Assembly (NCBI RefSeq): GCF_964199755.1 | Contig: NC_133910.1 | Coordinates: 13,710,711-13,774,710, forward strand | DNA length: 64,000 bases | Direction of reading: 5' to 3' | Source of the DNA: Larus michahellis | Taxonomy: Eukaryota; Chordata; Aves; Charadriiformes; Laridae | In this document: piece by piece, positions 12,144 through 36,000 of the stretch | Position numbering within the stretch: position 1 is the stretch's first letter | Layout: each line of letters begins with the position of its first letter | The notes under the pieces: model-generated | The model's database searches: none | What the model saw: the letters and a program-made list of their open reading frames with translations, nothing else | Told to the model about the DNA's origin: nothing | Translations under genes and position numbers: made by a program

Positions 12144-15100
12144 ATGGCCTCCGCCGGCGGCGCCGAGCCCGAGCGGCCGCGGCCCAGGCCCTTCCTCATC
12201 GGCGTCAGCGGCGGCACCGCCAGCGGCAAGGTGAGACCCGCCGGCCCGGGCAGCCCGCGGGGCCGGGGGGCAGCCGAGCGGGGCCGGGGGGGCGGCGGCG
12301 GCGGGTGGCGCCGGCCCCGTCTGACCCCCCCGGCCCGCTCAGTCCACAGTGTGCGAGAAGATCATGGAGCTGCTGGGGCAGAAGGAGGTGGACCAGCGGC
12401 AGCGGAAGGTCCTCATCCTCAGCCAGGACAGCTTCTACAAGGTGCTGACCGCCGAGCAGAAGGCCAAGGCGCTGAAGGGACAGTACAACTTCGACCACCC
12501 GGGTGAGGCCCCGCCGGCCGCGGCCGGAGCCCGGCGGCGTCCCCCCGCTTTAAGGCCGGTGGCTGGGGCCGGGGGTTCGCTGGGAGGGCGTGCGGGAAAC
12601 GAGGAGCGTCGGGTAACGGAACGCGCCTTCCCGCCGCCAGACGCGCGCTGGGCTGGGCGGCCTTGGGCTTGGGGTTGGATGATCTTAAAGGTCTTTTCCA
12701 AGCGAAGTGATTCAGCGCGCGACTGACGCTCGGGCACGTTCCCACCATGAACGCGGCCGGTGGTAACCGCACCTTGGCAGAGAGCGATGCTGGAGAGCAT
12801 CCCGCTTCCACGGTGCTGCCTCCTCATCCCCGGCCGACGAGAGGCTCTGGAATAAACTGCATCCATCCCCAATCCTTTCCTGATGCGCCTCTTCCACATG
12901 AAGAGCTGCTGCCCTTGCGCGGGGGCTGCTGCGCGTTGCAGTGGGACAGGGACCTGCCCTTGCCTGAAGTCCGGAGCCCGCCGCAGCTTCAAGCAGAGCG
13001 GATAATGAAAAGCATGAAAGATGTCTGAGGTTTTCTAAATTACTCTTAGCTAACAGGCTAAAAGAGTTGCACAAATTTATACAATTACCAAGTGGTTTGG
13101 TAAAATTACACAATTACCAGCTTCACATTGGGTTCTTAATTTCGTTGTGTTGTAGTTGCTTAGGAACAGCAAATTCTCTCTTCCTTATCTCTCTAATGAA
13201 GTGCAGCAATTATAGCTTGGGCAGGGAGTGTTAGATTGCTGCTGGTAGGAAAGAATAAAGCATAAATTCCCCTTTTCCTGCTGTAATACCAGGAAGAGAG
13301 ATTTCCCTTCAGGTCTAGAAAATCTGAGGAGAACACTTGATACAGCAGCATCTGAACGCCTTCCTTTTGCAGACGCTTTTGATAACGATTTGATGCATAC
13401 AACCCTGAAAAACATCGTTGAGGGGAAAACGGTTGAGGTACCAACCTATGACTTCGTGACGCATTCTAGGTAGGTTTCGGATTTGTGTGAAGTCTTGGGG
13501 TGTGTGTGGGTGTCCCCAGCCCAGCCTGGGGACGGATGGCTTGACTGGTGTGAGACCCATTTAGCGACGAGCTCTGGGTGTGTTTTCCTGGCAGGCTGGC
13601 AGAGACGACGGTGGTCTATCCTGCTGACGTTGTCCTCTTTGAGGGGATCCTGGTTTTCTACAGCCAGGACATTCGGGACATGTTCCATCTCCGGCTCTTT
13701 GTCGACACGGATTCCGACGTCCGGCTGTCCCGCAGGGGTAATGCTCGGCCGTCACGGGCAGCCTCAGCCTGCTCGCGTTCCTCACCCACCCTCGGCCAGG
13801 TGGTAGAACTCAGGGGCTTTATCTTCCCATCCCAGTTCTGCGAGACATGAAACGCGGGAGGGACCTTGAGCAGATCCTCACCCAGTACACCACCTTCGTC
13901 AAGCCTGCCTTTGAGGAGTTCTGCTTACCGGTACGAAACCATTTCACTAATTTGGTTTGTGGTTTTCTGGGGGGAGGGAAGGAGCAGGGACACCTGGGGA
14001 TTAGCTGCACTGGTGGCTCTTGATATTTGTTTTTCATGAGTCCCCTGCTCTCCCCTCTGCCTCAGCTATTTAACCGTTACAAGCTGCTTGTCTAAGGAAT
14101 TTAAATGGTTGTGTTGCATGAGAAACCCATGGTTCCTTGTGTTGCAGCCATGGAAATCCCTAGAGGCTGTGCTCCTTTTCTCGCTGCTGGCTGCCATAGC
14201 TGTTTTGCCATGGGTCCCTTTGACTCAGACACTCCCACTCTGCATTTATTCTTCAGCCTCGCAGGAAGACGGAAGAGAAGAGCTGGGTTTCCAGCAGATT
14301 CGCTCTCAACAGGGAACCCGGGTGAAAGGCTGGGGCAGACCATTAGAGCGTCTGCCTGCTAGGCCGTATAATGCGGGGCCAATTTAGGTGCTCATGTAAT
14401 CAAATTAATTTGTAAAAAAAACCAAGCCTTTGAGAACAAAATCCTGTACGTGGATTAAAAAATGGAAAAGGCTAACTCAGGCGCCTCTTGCTCTAGATCA
14501 AAGCAGTTCTGGGATTGTAAAAGTACTCGTTAGAAATGCTGAATTTTCCAGCCTTTTTATAAGTAGGGGAAAAGAAACAGCAGGGGCCCCTACGGTGGTA
14601 AAAATCAATAAAGCGTCATCAGAGGCGGGAAGGAATTTCACACGCACATTGGGTGCTTCGGCTCTCGGCAGAGATTTAGCAGTGGCTTGTGAAATGCCGA
14701 TCAGAAGCAGCTCTTGGCAAACAGAGCTCAGCCTGGCAGCGGGTGAGCCGTCTGAAGGCAGCGTTCTCTTCAGAAGCGTGAAAACGAGCACTCCACGCGT
14801 GACCTGCTGCTGCTACCTGCTGATGCTCTGCCAAGGGGCAGCAAGAACAGCCCCTGACCTTAAATCCAGGGCACGTCAGCCAGTATGACTTCTCAATTTG
14901 CGTAGGCGTTACCTAGACTGAGAGCTTTAACTTACGGTCCCGGAGCATGGAACCCCCTCCATCTTTGCTCTCATCTTCCTGGCGTTTGGTAGCTTCTTCC
15001 TAGAATACAGCTGGCTTTTCCCATTAACAGTCTCCACAACTGTTTGTGTTTTGCAGACAAAGAAGTATGCGGATGTGATCATCCCCCGAGGAGTTGACAA

Positions 15101-15693
15101 CATGGGTAAAAGGGAGCTGGGTTTTCCGTCTGATTTCTCTGGGGACACCACCCGTGGGGTTGGGGAGGGAGGAGGTGGCACACCACAGCCTTGTTTGCGT
15201 CTTCTAAGGAGAGGTGTTCTGCTGGGGGGCTGCAGGGAGGGAGCTGCTCGGAGCCTGACCGGGGTGAGCAACTTCAGCCTGGGGAGGGCTGGAAAAAGTG
15301 ACACGCGATTGGAGATGCAGAGCAGGACGCCAGGGTTAAAGCTGGTGTTAGTGTCGCGGTCTGACCTCACTGCAGAGGGCCGGCATAGCTTCATTTAAGG
15401 GCTTGTTGCTAAAACTTGAGTTGAACAGGGCTGGATGCTCCCCATTTTCTAGATAGCTCGGCCAAGAAAGCCTACATGTCCTCTCTTTCCCGTTCCTCTC
15501 TGCAGTTGCGATAAACCTCATCGTGCAGCACATTCAAGACATCCTAAACGGGGACATCTGCAAGTGGCAGCGAGGGGCAATGAACGGACACGGTCGGACC
15601 TACAAGCGCCCGTTCCCTGAACAAACAGAGAGCAGCAGCGTGCTGGCGGCCGGCAAACGCTCCCACCTGGAGTCCAGCAGCCGCCCGCACTAA
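12144..15693 (+). CDS. UCK1: Uridine-cytidine kinase 1
   Basis: UCK1 phosphorylates uridine and cytidine to UMP and CMP in pyrimidine salvage, in the cytosol. Exons 12144-12230, 12343-12502, 13373-13469, 13595-13737, 13836-13930, 15057-15105 and 15506-15693 join to 272 residues, against 277 in human as recalled. The start ATG has a good Kozak context (GCCATGG). Residues 22-31 hold the P-loop ([10 protein letters not shown]), and intron 1 falls exactly between K29 and S30. SQDSFYK (56-62) carries the catalytic Asp. YNFDHPDAFDND, VPTYDF and FEGIL are UCK family blocks. The tail [13 protein letters not shown] is typical of UCK1 and separates it from UCK2. It is oriented head-to-head with PRRT1B and tail-to-tail with POMT1. 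No lesions were seen. Confidence 0.96.
12655..12715 (+). mobile_element. CR1 tail fragment in UCK1 intron 2
   Basis: GGGGTTGGATGATCTTAAAGGTCTTTTCCAAG closely follows the CR1 3' tail (GATGATCTTTAAGGTCCCTTCCAA). The terminal ATTCT octamers are degraded to GTGATTCAG. It is short and old. Confidence 0.65.
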
Positions 15694-17040
15694 CCCCTCG
15701 GCATCTGAAGGATTTGCCTCTGGTCCAGCCCAACACTGAAGACCACTTTGGGAAAGAAGGACTTCAACAGAATGGTTGGTGAAGTGCCCTTTAAATCGTC
15801 CTAGCAGCGGAGGGGATACTGGTGTTGAAACTTCTCACAGAGGGGAGAGGAGGGAGTTGGCCTAACGCCCCTCTCCCCTCCAAGACCCCTTCCTTTTCTC
15901 CTGGCGATGTCTGGAGTTATGCTGTTACTTGATGAACTGGTTAAAGGCAGTGCTACTTGCCGTTTTTTAATTTTCAAAATTAGATGTAATGCTGAAGTCT
16001 CCCCTGAACATTAAGCGCTACCAGGTGACTGGCAAGATGATACCCCATTTCCCTGATGATGGTCTTCCTTAGCAGGAATATTATCTGCCTGTTTCTTAGA
16101 AAGAAAAGCCAGTCTCTTTATCCAAGACTAGCTCACACCCTGTTAACTTCAACAAGCAGGTGCTGTTCTTACTCTTTGCCACCTCGTTGGCACCGTGCGT
16201 TCTGGCATTGCTCTCCTGCTGGGCAGCCTCCTTTTTAGCAGGGGGGGTTGACCTGTAGAGGAGTCTCTCCCCTGAGCTAGAGATGAAACAGAGACTGGGA
16301 CAAACGGGAACTTGCAGTTCATCGGGGGGACAGGCCCAAGCAGTTGTGTGATTTTGGTTCCTAATTTATTCCTTTCTGGGCTCCCAAACAGTTGCTACAC
16401 TGTATGATTGTTTTTTGTACCCAAATAGTCTCCTTTACCCCAGTTACTGAATGTGTGAGCTCCAACTGGATTGAGTTGCTCATGGAAACAGAAACCTGAC
16501 CTTGTCAGTATTAGTGTCTTTTAGGGCATGTCCGTACTGCTGGTTGCAGATTCTGCTGGGCGGAATCCGTCCGCTTCCAGAGCCGGGTGGAAAGATCAGC
16601 CGGGGGAAAGCTGTGAAGTGCAAGACCCTCCTGCTGCTGGCACACAGCTCTCTGGCCACGCTTCTGCCCTCACACAGGGCAGATCTTGAGTTTAAACTCA
16701 AGAATGTCTGGTTTTCTAAAAAGAGCAGACAAGAGGCTGGAAGTATAAACAGTGATAGCCCAGTTTCTATAGTTTACCCCAGATAAGTGATACTGCAGCA
16801 ACATGAAGTTTCTGGGGAAAAAAATTTCTGAAATGAAGTGCTGGTTGGTCCTTTGACAACGTCCGTGTGGTGTCCATCTTGAGTCTGGACTTACAGTGTC
16901 ATTTTAAGAATGGGGGTGGGGGGAAACATTATTATGAGGAATTTTTTCATATTTGCTAGTCTTCTAAAAGCCAGGGTCTGGCTGTGTTGGTTGTGGGTGT
17001 ATTACTTCTTTGGCTAATAATAAACAAACGAACAAACAGT
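15694..17040 (+). other. UCK1: UCK1 3' untranslated region
   Basis: This is 1.35 kb after the TAA, ending at AATAAA 17019-17024 in an AT-rich patch. The length fits the vertebrate gene as recalled. An A-rich stretch at 17209-17235 lies beyond the presumed cleavage site. Confidence 0.7.
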
Positions 17041-18095
17041 GAGCAGAAATGACCATTTTATATAAAAGATATTTGTGCTGCTTGCACTCCACCAGCACAA
17101 AGGTACAGAAAGGAACATTTCTGGAGATAGTTTTATACTCAATAGGTCTTTGTCCCCTTAACTCAGAATTGTTAGCTTTAGTTCTGTAAGGGCTGAAGCT
17201 TTAGAGGAAAAAAAGCCCTAAAAAAAAAAAAAAAATCAGTCTGCGCTGTCACCCCTACAGTCTTTTCAACACTGGAACTCGGTAATGGTTCATGCTCTGT
17301 GCGTGATCAGCGCGGTTCAGGGGCAGGTCAGTGGCACACTGCTGTAGGGCTGAGGAGAAAGCTGGGTGCTGCTTAGCTCAGGGTGACGGACTTAGACTAT
17401 GAGCTACTGCACTGAAGCATTAGCTATCGGGGCTGATTTAAGTAGGAGCAACATAGTCACTAAACCCTACTTTGAATGACTGTGGTGTTTGATCATACCT
17501 TCCTCTGGGGGAGGCGGGAGCTCAGAGCCGCCGTGAATAGCGTTCATTAGAGCAGTACGCAGCTCTCCAGTGGAACGCACCCTGCTCTGCCCAGGACTGG
17601 TCTTGGTCAGCTTCGAGCTGTATTGCAAGATCCTGCTGCTGCAGCCACGTGAAAGAAAACCTCAAAGGTGGCGTAGGTACTATAACCCTTGCTGAATCCC
17701 TGTACAGAGCTATTGCAAATCCCCCACTGAGCGCTCCGGTCCTTCGCTTGCGCCTTCTCCGATCCTGTGAATTCCTCTGGTGGTGCAGGCCCCGGCACGG
17801 GCTGCGCTACCTACAGTGTTTGTACCCTGCACCCACGTGTACAAGTCAGAGCAGGTTTCTTTGTCGGCATGATCAGTTCTACCTTGCTCGGAGTTCCTCT
17901 TCCTATGAGGCCTGGGCTGTAACCCCACAGGCCGGTAAATACAATACTGCCATCGCTACTAACAGGCCACAGGCTTCGCGTGAACACCGCAGGGCCGAAG
18001 GATTCTTCTGGTGTTGGCTGACTTCTTGGCCTGCCTAAAGCTTTGTTTTAGCTTGTTTAGCTGTAACAGCGATATTTTTAATGTCTATTATTTGT
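17041..18095. other. UCK1-POMT1 intergenic region (convergent)
   Basis: About 1 kb separates the last UCK1 poly(A) signal from the most distant POMT1 candidate. Apart from an A-rich tract at 17220-17235, I see no gene or repeat. Short open frames at 17607-18038 have no family resemblance. Confidence 0.5.
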
Positions 18096-18849
18096 TTTAT
18101 TTTTGCTTAGCTTCATAAAAATTATGGTTATGCCAAATGATTATACATAGATAATAGTAACAAGTCATTATTCTATGCAGAATGAACTATTTATAAACTT
18201 AGCTTCATGCTGCAATGCAATGACATAGGGATGACAGCAGAGCATTGAAAGTGCGGGCAAATAATGCATTGTTGAGGAATATCGTCATGGGATGATGCTA
18301 AAGACTGCAGGGCCAATTACTGATAAAGATGTGTAAGCTTTAGAGGTGGGAAAACTCAGTTTTTAGGAGTAACAAAGAAACCAGAGAAGAGTATCCGGTA
18401 TGTTGGAAAGAACCTATAGTAACTTGTAACGTGAATTGCAGACCAAGATGCTAGGGACCATACAAAACAGCCCCAAGTGCAATGCAGTGCAAGGAAGAAC
18501 CACTCAACATCACACTCCCAGGAAAGAAGACAAAGAAACCCTTGCAGCATTCTCTTCCCAGCAAAGGACCTGGGATGCTGTTGACTGAAGTCCGCAATCT
18601 TCAGAGCCTGAGAGGCAGTGGAAGGGTGAACGTAACAGGGGTAGAGATGGAGAACTGTGCTCATAACAGCTGTATTACTGTCGAGACCTTTTCTGTAACA
18701 GTATTCTTTTATTTTCTTTTTCTGTAACAATTAGATCTGGACAACTCTCAATTATTTGATCAGACTGTTAAGATTTCAATTATACTAACAATAAATTCTT
18801 GGCTTTGCATAAAAGGCATTTCCTTTTGCCTGTAACAAGACTGTAATTG
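18096..18849 (-). other. POMT1: POMT1 3' untranslated region
   Basis: After the TAA, the first AATAAA on the - strand is at 18708-18713. A second one lies at 18096-18101. Either could be used, giving UTRs of about 160 or 770 bases; the longer one is nearer to the mammalian mRNA as remembered. Confidence 0.55.
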
Positions 18850-31017
<12,168 letters not shown>

Positions 31018-31029
31018 CCTGTCAAAGGT
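31018..31029 (-). other. POMT1: POMT1 5'UTR part of exon 2
   Basis: The acceptor TTTGCACAG at 31030 leaves twelve untranslated bases before the ATG at 31015-31017. The upstream leader would come from the CpG-island exon ending at 32643. Confidence 0.6.
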
Positions 31030-32170
31030 CTGTGCAAACCTCCAAGGGCAAAGAGAGAGAAACGCAGCAGTCACCCCTTTGCTCAAAGCTGGCTGAAGAT
31101 CATTTGACAGAAAGCATGCACCACTATTTGCTGCTACAGTCAGCTCACGGTAACTGATCTTCCAAAGTTCTCTCACCTTCCACGTTTATGTGTTTTCTGC
31201 TGTATTTACAGGAATAACTGTAAAAATGAAGTTACTAAACTAACACACGTAACTTTTCATCTGCCCTGCTTCTACATGTGTATGGTTCTCTGTCACCAAC
31301 AGTACGCTAGAAACTTTTGTTTATTCTTACACTGGTTCTGCAGAAACACAATAGCTTAATTCAATCAAAATTCCGCTTTGCACTAAGCAAACCCCCCAGC
31401 CCAAGTTCTGATGTTAGTGACAGGCAAACCACATGCTCAGGCACCAGGCCGCTCAGGCAGCTTTGGAAAAAAAAACAAAGTTACTTCTTTGCAAACCGAG
31501 CGTATTTCTTGGTGGGGTCAGCGGGCAGAACCTGTAAACATCCTGTGTCTTAAAAAGCTGGCTACTGGAGCATGGGTGTAAGTGCTGTGGGGCTCTAGCA
31601 CAGCCTAGGGGGGAGCGCTGCAGGAAGCAGGGCCGAACTCTACTCCTCCAGTTAGAATTGCTAAAAGCTAGGTCAGAAAATAGTAGGGCATCAGTGTTGT
31701 ATCTCCTCACCTCAATATGACTGAAAGTTACCAGAATAAATCCATCTGCATGGCTTTGATCAGGGGAGAACAAAGCAAGACAGAAAGCACATCACCACCA
31801 TCAAGCGCGGTGCCACCGTCCTTGTTTCTCACTACCTACAAAACACAAGTGCTGTTCAGCTGTGCACTGCGCCGTGAAACACTTTTGTAAGAAGCCCCTT
31901 GCAAAGCAATGCTCTCCACTGGCACTGGGGACACCACACCACTGCCCCACCTGCCTTCGGGCAATGGCAGGCCACCACTTGCGCTATGCCATCCCCTTGC
32001 ATGCCCTGGAACCCCAAAGAACACCCTGCTGGAGAGGACCCTGCTCCTCCCTGCAGCACAGGCACACCTTGAACCCTGGGGCAGGACTGCAGCACCACCT
32101 GCCCCCCAAGACCTCATACGCCTCCTCAAGGATGCATTAAGCTCTCTACCAGGCTTTGCATCCCATCCCG

Positions 32171-32561
32171 TGAGCCTTATGAGGGGGTGGTAGGACCACT
32201 AACCACTCCCAGGGCCTTGTTCCCTCTTTTGAGATTTATGAGGGGCAGCAGGACCATGGACCCCACACCCAGGCCTCACCCTTGAGGCTTATAGAGTCAA
32301 TACGACCCACCGGCCACCCTGTATCCAGCCCTGTACCCTCCCTTGAGCCTTTTTTGGGGGGGGCATAGGACCACCACTAGCCCGCCCCCAGGCCTCCCAC
32401 CCTCCCCTCGAGGCTTATGGGAGACGCGAGGCCACCAGCCACCCCCCACAACAGGCCTCGTACGCCGTTTCGAGCCTCGGGGTGGTGGCAGCGGCGCCAC
32501 TAACCCCGCCATCAGGCCTCGCCCCACGCCCTTGAGCCTTACGGAGGGTGGCAGCAGGACG
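32171..32561 (+). repeat. Degenerate ~60-bp minisatellite in POMT1 intron 1
   Basis: About six and a half units start with (T/C)GAG(G/C)CTTA at 32171, 32230, 32283, 32344, 32409, 32471 and 32533 (spacings 59, 53, 61, 65, 62 and 62). Each unit runs through a G-rich part, AGGACCAC(C/T), a C-rich part and CAGGCCTC. Looser relatives may extend left to about 31950. It is just downstream of POMT1 exon 1 in the direction of transcription. Confidence 0.8.
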
Positions 32562-32642
32562 CCCGGCCCGCCCGTGCCCCGGGGGAGGGAGCGGGACGGG
32601 GAGCCCCGGCCCCGAGAGGATGGCGAGCCCCGCCCCGCTCAC

Positions 32643-32870
32643 CGGGAGGGCGGAGCCTGGCGCCGCCGGATGTGGCGTCAGGCGCACGCAGCGCCAGGAG
32701 GAGCCCCGTCGCGTTGCTATGGCAACGCCCGCGTGTGGCCGCCGTGCCCCGCCATGGCGGCCGTGAGGGACCCGCCGCGGCCCCCAGAGCCCCGGGGCCG
32801 GGCCACAGCCCCAGCGTCCCGCTGTGCCCCCGCCAGAGCACGGCCACGAGCATTGCTGCCGTGGCCACCT
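32643..32870 (-). promoter_or_regulatory. POMT1: POMT1 promoter and non-coding exon 1
   Basis: A CpG island ends in a strong donor on the - strand (CTCCCG then GTGAGC at 32637-32642). It contains an RFX X-box GTTGCTATGGCAAC at 32713-32726 and a palindromic GGCCGCCATGGCGG with a YY1-type ATGGCGGC core at 32749-32762. An ETS-like CCGGATGT lies at 32666-32673. The start site is not resolved; the X-box may be in exon 1 or just upstream. Confidence 0.65.
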
Positions 32871-32880
32871 CCGGTCAAGA

Positions 32881-33012
32881 AAGAATTTTTTTAAAAAATA
32901 ATTAAAAAAAAAAAAATCTTAAAAATCAAGTCTTTCACTGAAAGAACCAGACAAGGTACAAGTGAATTTGAGAAAAGCATAATCTGCCTTAATTTTTTTT
33001 ATTTTTTTTATT
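32881..33012 (-). terminator. PRRC2B: PRRC2B polyadenylation region
   Basis: On the - strand AATAAA occurs at 33007-33012 and again at 32998-33003, in a 130-base A/T-rich block next to the POMT1 CpG island. Cleavage is expected near 32980. Confidence 0.65.
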
Positions 33013-36000
33013 TAAATAAGGAGAATTCTTTCATATGGAAAGAGCTAATACAATCACATATTTGAAAGGAGAAACAATAGGTACTGAAACGAGGAAAAAG
33101 GGCAATAAAGAGTGTGCCGCAACTGGCCTGGTGATTCCGTGATTCGAGTTCCGGTCCAAGTAAAAGTTTCCAAAAAATATAAACAGGTTGCACGTTACAC
33201 AATTATCCATCGTCTGCCCTTTCAAATATCTGGTCTACATGAAAAGACAAAGAGAGGAAAGGCCAAAAAAAATTTACTATACATGTCATGAGGTTAAAAG
33301 CTTTAAGGAGTACAGTATCCCCTTGAGAAACAACAAATGCAATTTATACAGAACCAGAGGAAGGATTCCAGCTAAGGACAACGCCTGGAGACATGCTAAA
33401 GGGCGAGCGCCTCACTGCCGCTGCTGTGATTCCCAGGGGAACGTCCAAGTTGTGGCTGCAGACATCTTGAGGAGCCGGGACGGGCCACTAAACCCAAGGG
33501 GGTGTCTGTGGCCACCAGAAAAATCTGGTGGTCTTTGGATTAAAACAAACAACAACAACAAAAAGAAAAGCAGTTGGACTGCTGCTGTCTCTTCACAGTC
33601 AGCAGTTCCACTGCTTCTGCAAAACGCACCTTTTCTGTCGATGGGCCACAACTAAGTATCCTGATGCCTGTTATAAATTAATTCTTATTCACAAATGCGT
33701 CTTCCTTACAAGGAAACTGGGCTACTGTATGTCAAAAATAACCTGCGCTACAAGGAATTAACCTGTGCTTAACCAGTCAGAAGCAAAAGGGAAGGTTAAC
33801 AAAACGCAACAGAACAAGATCTTGGCATGCAGTGGTGCTCGCCTGAAAGTGAATATAGCAGCCTGCCAAAAGGTGAGACGTAGCAAAAATGCTAGGCTTT
33901 TTTTTTTTTTTTTTTAATATATATCTATAAATACACAGGAACCACAGAGCAGCTTGTAGCTTTGCAGCATTCTTGCAAGGAAACCGTTAAATGGAGTGCC
34001 TCTGCATGAACACAAACACGTATGCAGTCCAATGGGCTGCAAACACATTCAGAGTTACCGACCGCTGCACGGCTGCCACACGGCAGCGCCAGGAGCGGAT
34101 TATGGAAGATCAACATTAATACCTGTTTCACTGGTGACTGTGCTGCCTCCACTTGTCATTTAAAAATATACTGGAGCACTCTTTCTTTTTTTCCTTCCTT
34201 TTTTATTTCCCTAACCTTTTCTTTTTTTTAATTAAAAGCTAAAAGCAGGGTGGAGAGGAAAGCAGCACTGACTGCAGCTGCTTAGGCCACGAATCACTGC
34301 GTGCTAAGAGAACTGATTATACACATGCTTCAGACCTGCAGCTGAACAAAAAGCAGCAAAGTCAGCCTCTGAATATTTCTGCTTCACCCATTGTTGCTGA
34401 AAATATGGATTCCACCTCTCCCTCCCACTGCACCTTTCCTAGCAGAAGGAGCCTGCAATTTGGTAGCTGATTTCCAGTCAAAGCAAAAGCAACTCGCAAA
34501 GGAATAGATCATTAGGGCCCAACCGTTCAGCAGTGGAGACGTCAAGCAGAATTATCCCCGTATAAACCGTATCCACATTCTATACATCTCCATTCTCCTC
34601 TTCCCCAAGCTGAACTAGTATCAGCACCCCTGGCATTTCTGCACCTTGAAGATCAGAGACTACTTTGAGTCAAGAGCACCACAAACTGCACTAGCCTTCT
34701 ACTAGCTTTAAACAAACAAACAAAAATATAAGCTAGAGAAGAAGGATATTGCACCTAAGAAACCTGGGCTCTAAAACTGCTTTCCATCACACAAAACTCC
34801 ATTAAGTGAAAGAGAGTCTTGCCAACTGCAGCTGACAGTCACGCAAAGGTGAGGAATGGAATGAAGCTCACATGCATTTCTTGGCCTTTCCTGCACAGAA
34901 TAATTCAGACATAATATATAAATAGAGCAGTGAAACAATTACTTTTTCACCTAGACCTACAACATCAAATACGTATAAATAAATTCTAGTGTTTTATTCT
35001 GTTGGGGGAAGGAACAGAGGGGTTAAAAGAGAAAGAAGGGTGACCTTTTTCAACAGGAAGTAGTTCTGATGGCATTTACACCAGAGGGACTGCAATAACT
35101 CTTATCTAGCAATAACCCAGTTTCTCCAACACATGTGACCATTTTAAAGTCATATAGGTGGGAGGAAAGAGGTTAGTGTCTTTGTAAAGCTTAAGTAGTG
35201 TGTCTAGGGTAGGAAAGAGATGAGAAGAGGGGGCCTCGGATAAGTCTCTTTAGCCATTACAGTTAGATTCTGGGCTGATATTAACTAGGGCCAGCTGGGC
35301 AGAAGGATAATAAAGAAAAACCAGACAATTCTGTTGTTCATGGTATTCCAAGGAAGAAAACAGAAAGGGAGATGGGATGACTTACTGGTGGAGCAATCTT
35401 TGGAAAATGTTGGGAGCAGGACTAGCAGATGAGGATGCAGGTCTGGGAGATGTCTGAAGGCCGGGGAAATATTTGTTGCTAAATCTCAAACCCTGTACTT
35501 TAAGGAGGACGCTAGAGAGATGCTGGCACACTCTGCTCTGAAGTTAAAAATCCCTAAAACATGAAGAAAAAAAGAGCTTTTATTTTTCTTAAAGTACCAT
35601 CCTATCCCTTTCCCTTCGGGTTCTCTGCCATGGTCAATGGGGACACCTGTGGAGAGGGGACATTACTATGTCTAAGTTAGTTTAGGTTTCTAAGCTCTTT
35701 AAAGCTACTGTATAAAATTCTTATTTATACTTAGCTTAAAACCTCAAAAGCATCCCTAGAAATTTATGAAGGATCTTTCCTAGAAAGGGGGGGGGGGAAG
35801 CAAACGAAGAAACAAGAACACCTTTCAGATCCCTTCCCAAATACATTCTTTGTTCAAAATATCTTCTTTGGAACCACCACCAAATGACTTGCTGCCACCT
35901 AGCAGACGCAGACGGCACAGCCAGTAGCAAGCTATCATGTCTCACAGAAATGAAGTTTTCTTTCCCTCACTTCAGAGTGACCAGCCTATTTTACATTTTG

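Noticed and set aside
12435-12992. 185-codon - strand open frame in UCK1 intron 2
   Set aside because: It is antisense to UCK1 exon 2, a CR1 fragment and intron sequence, with no protein-family resemblance.
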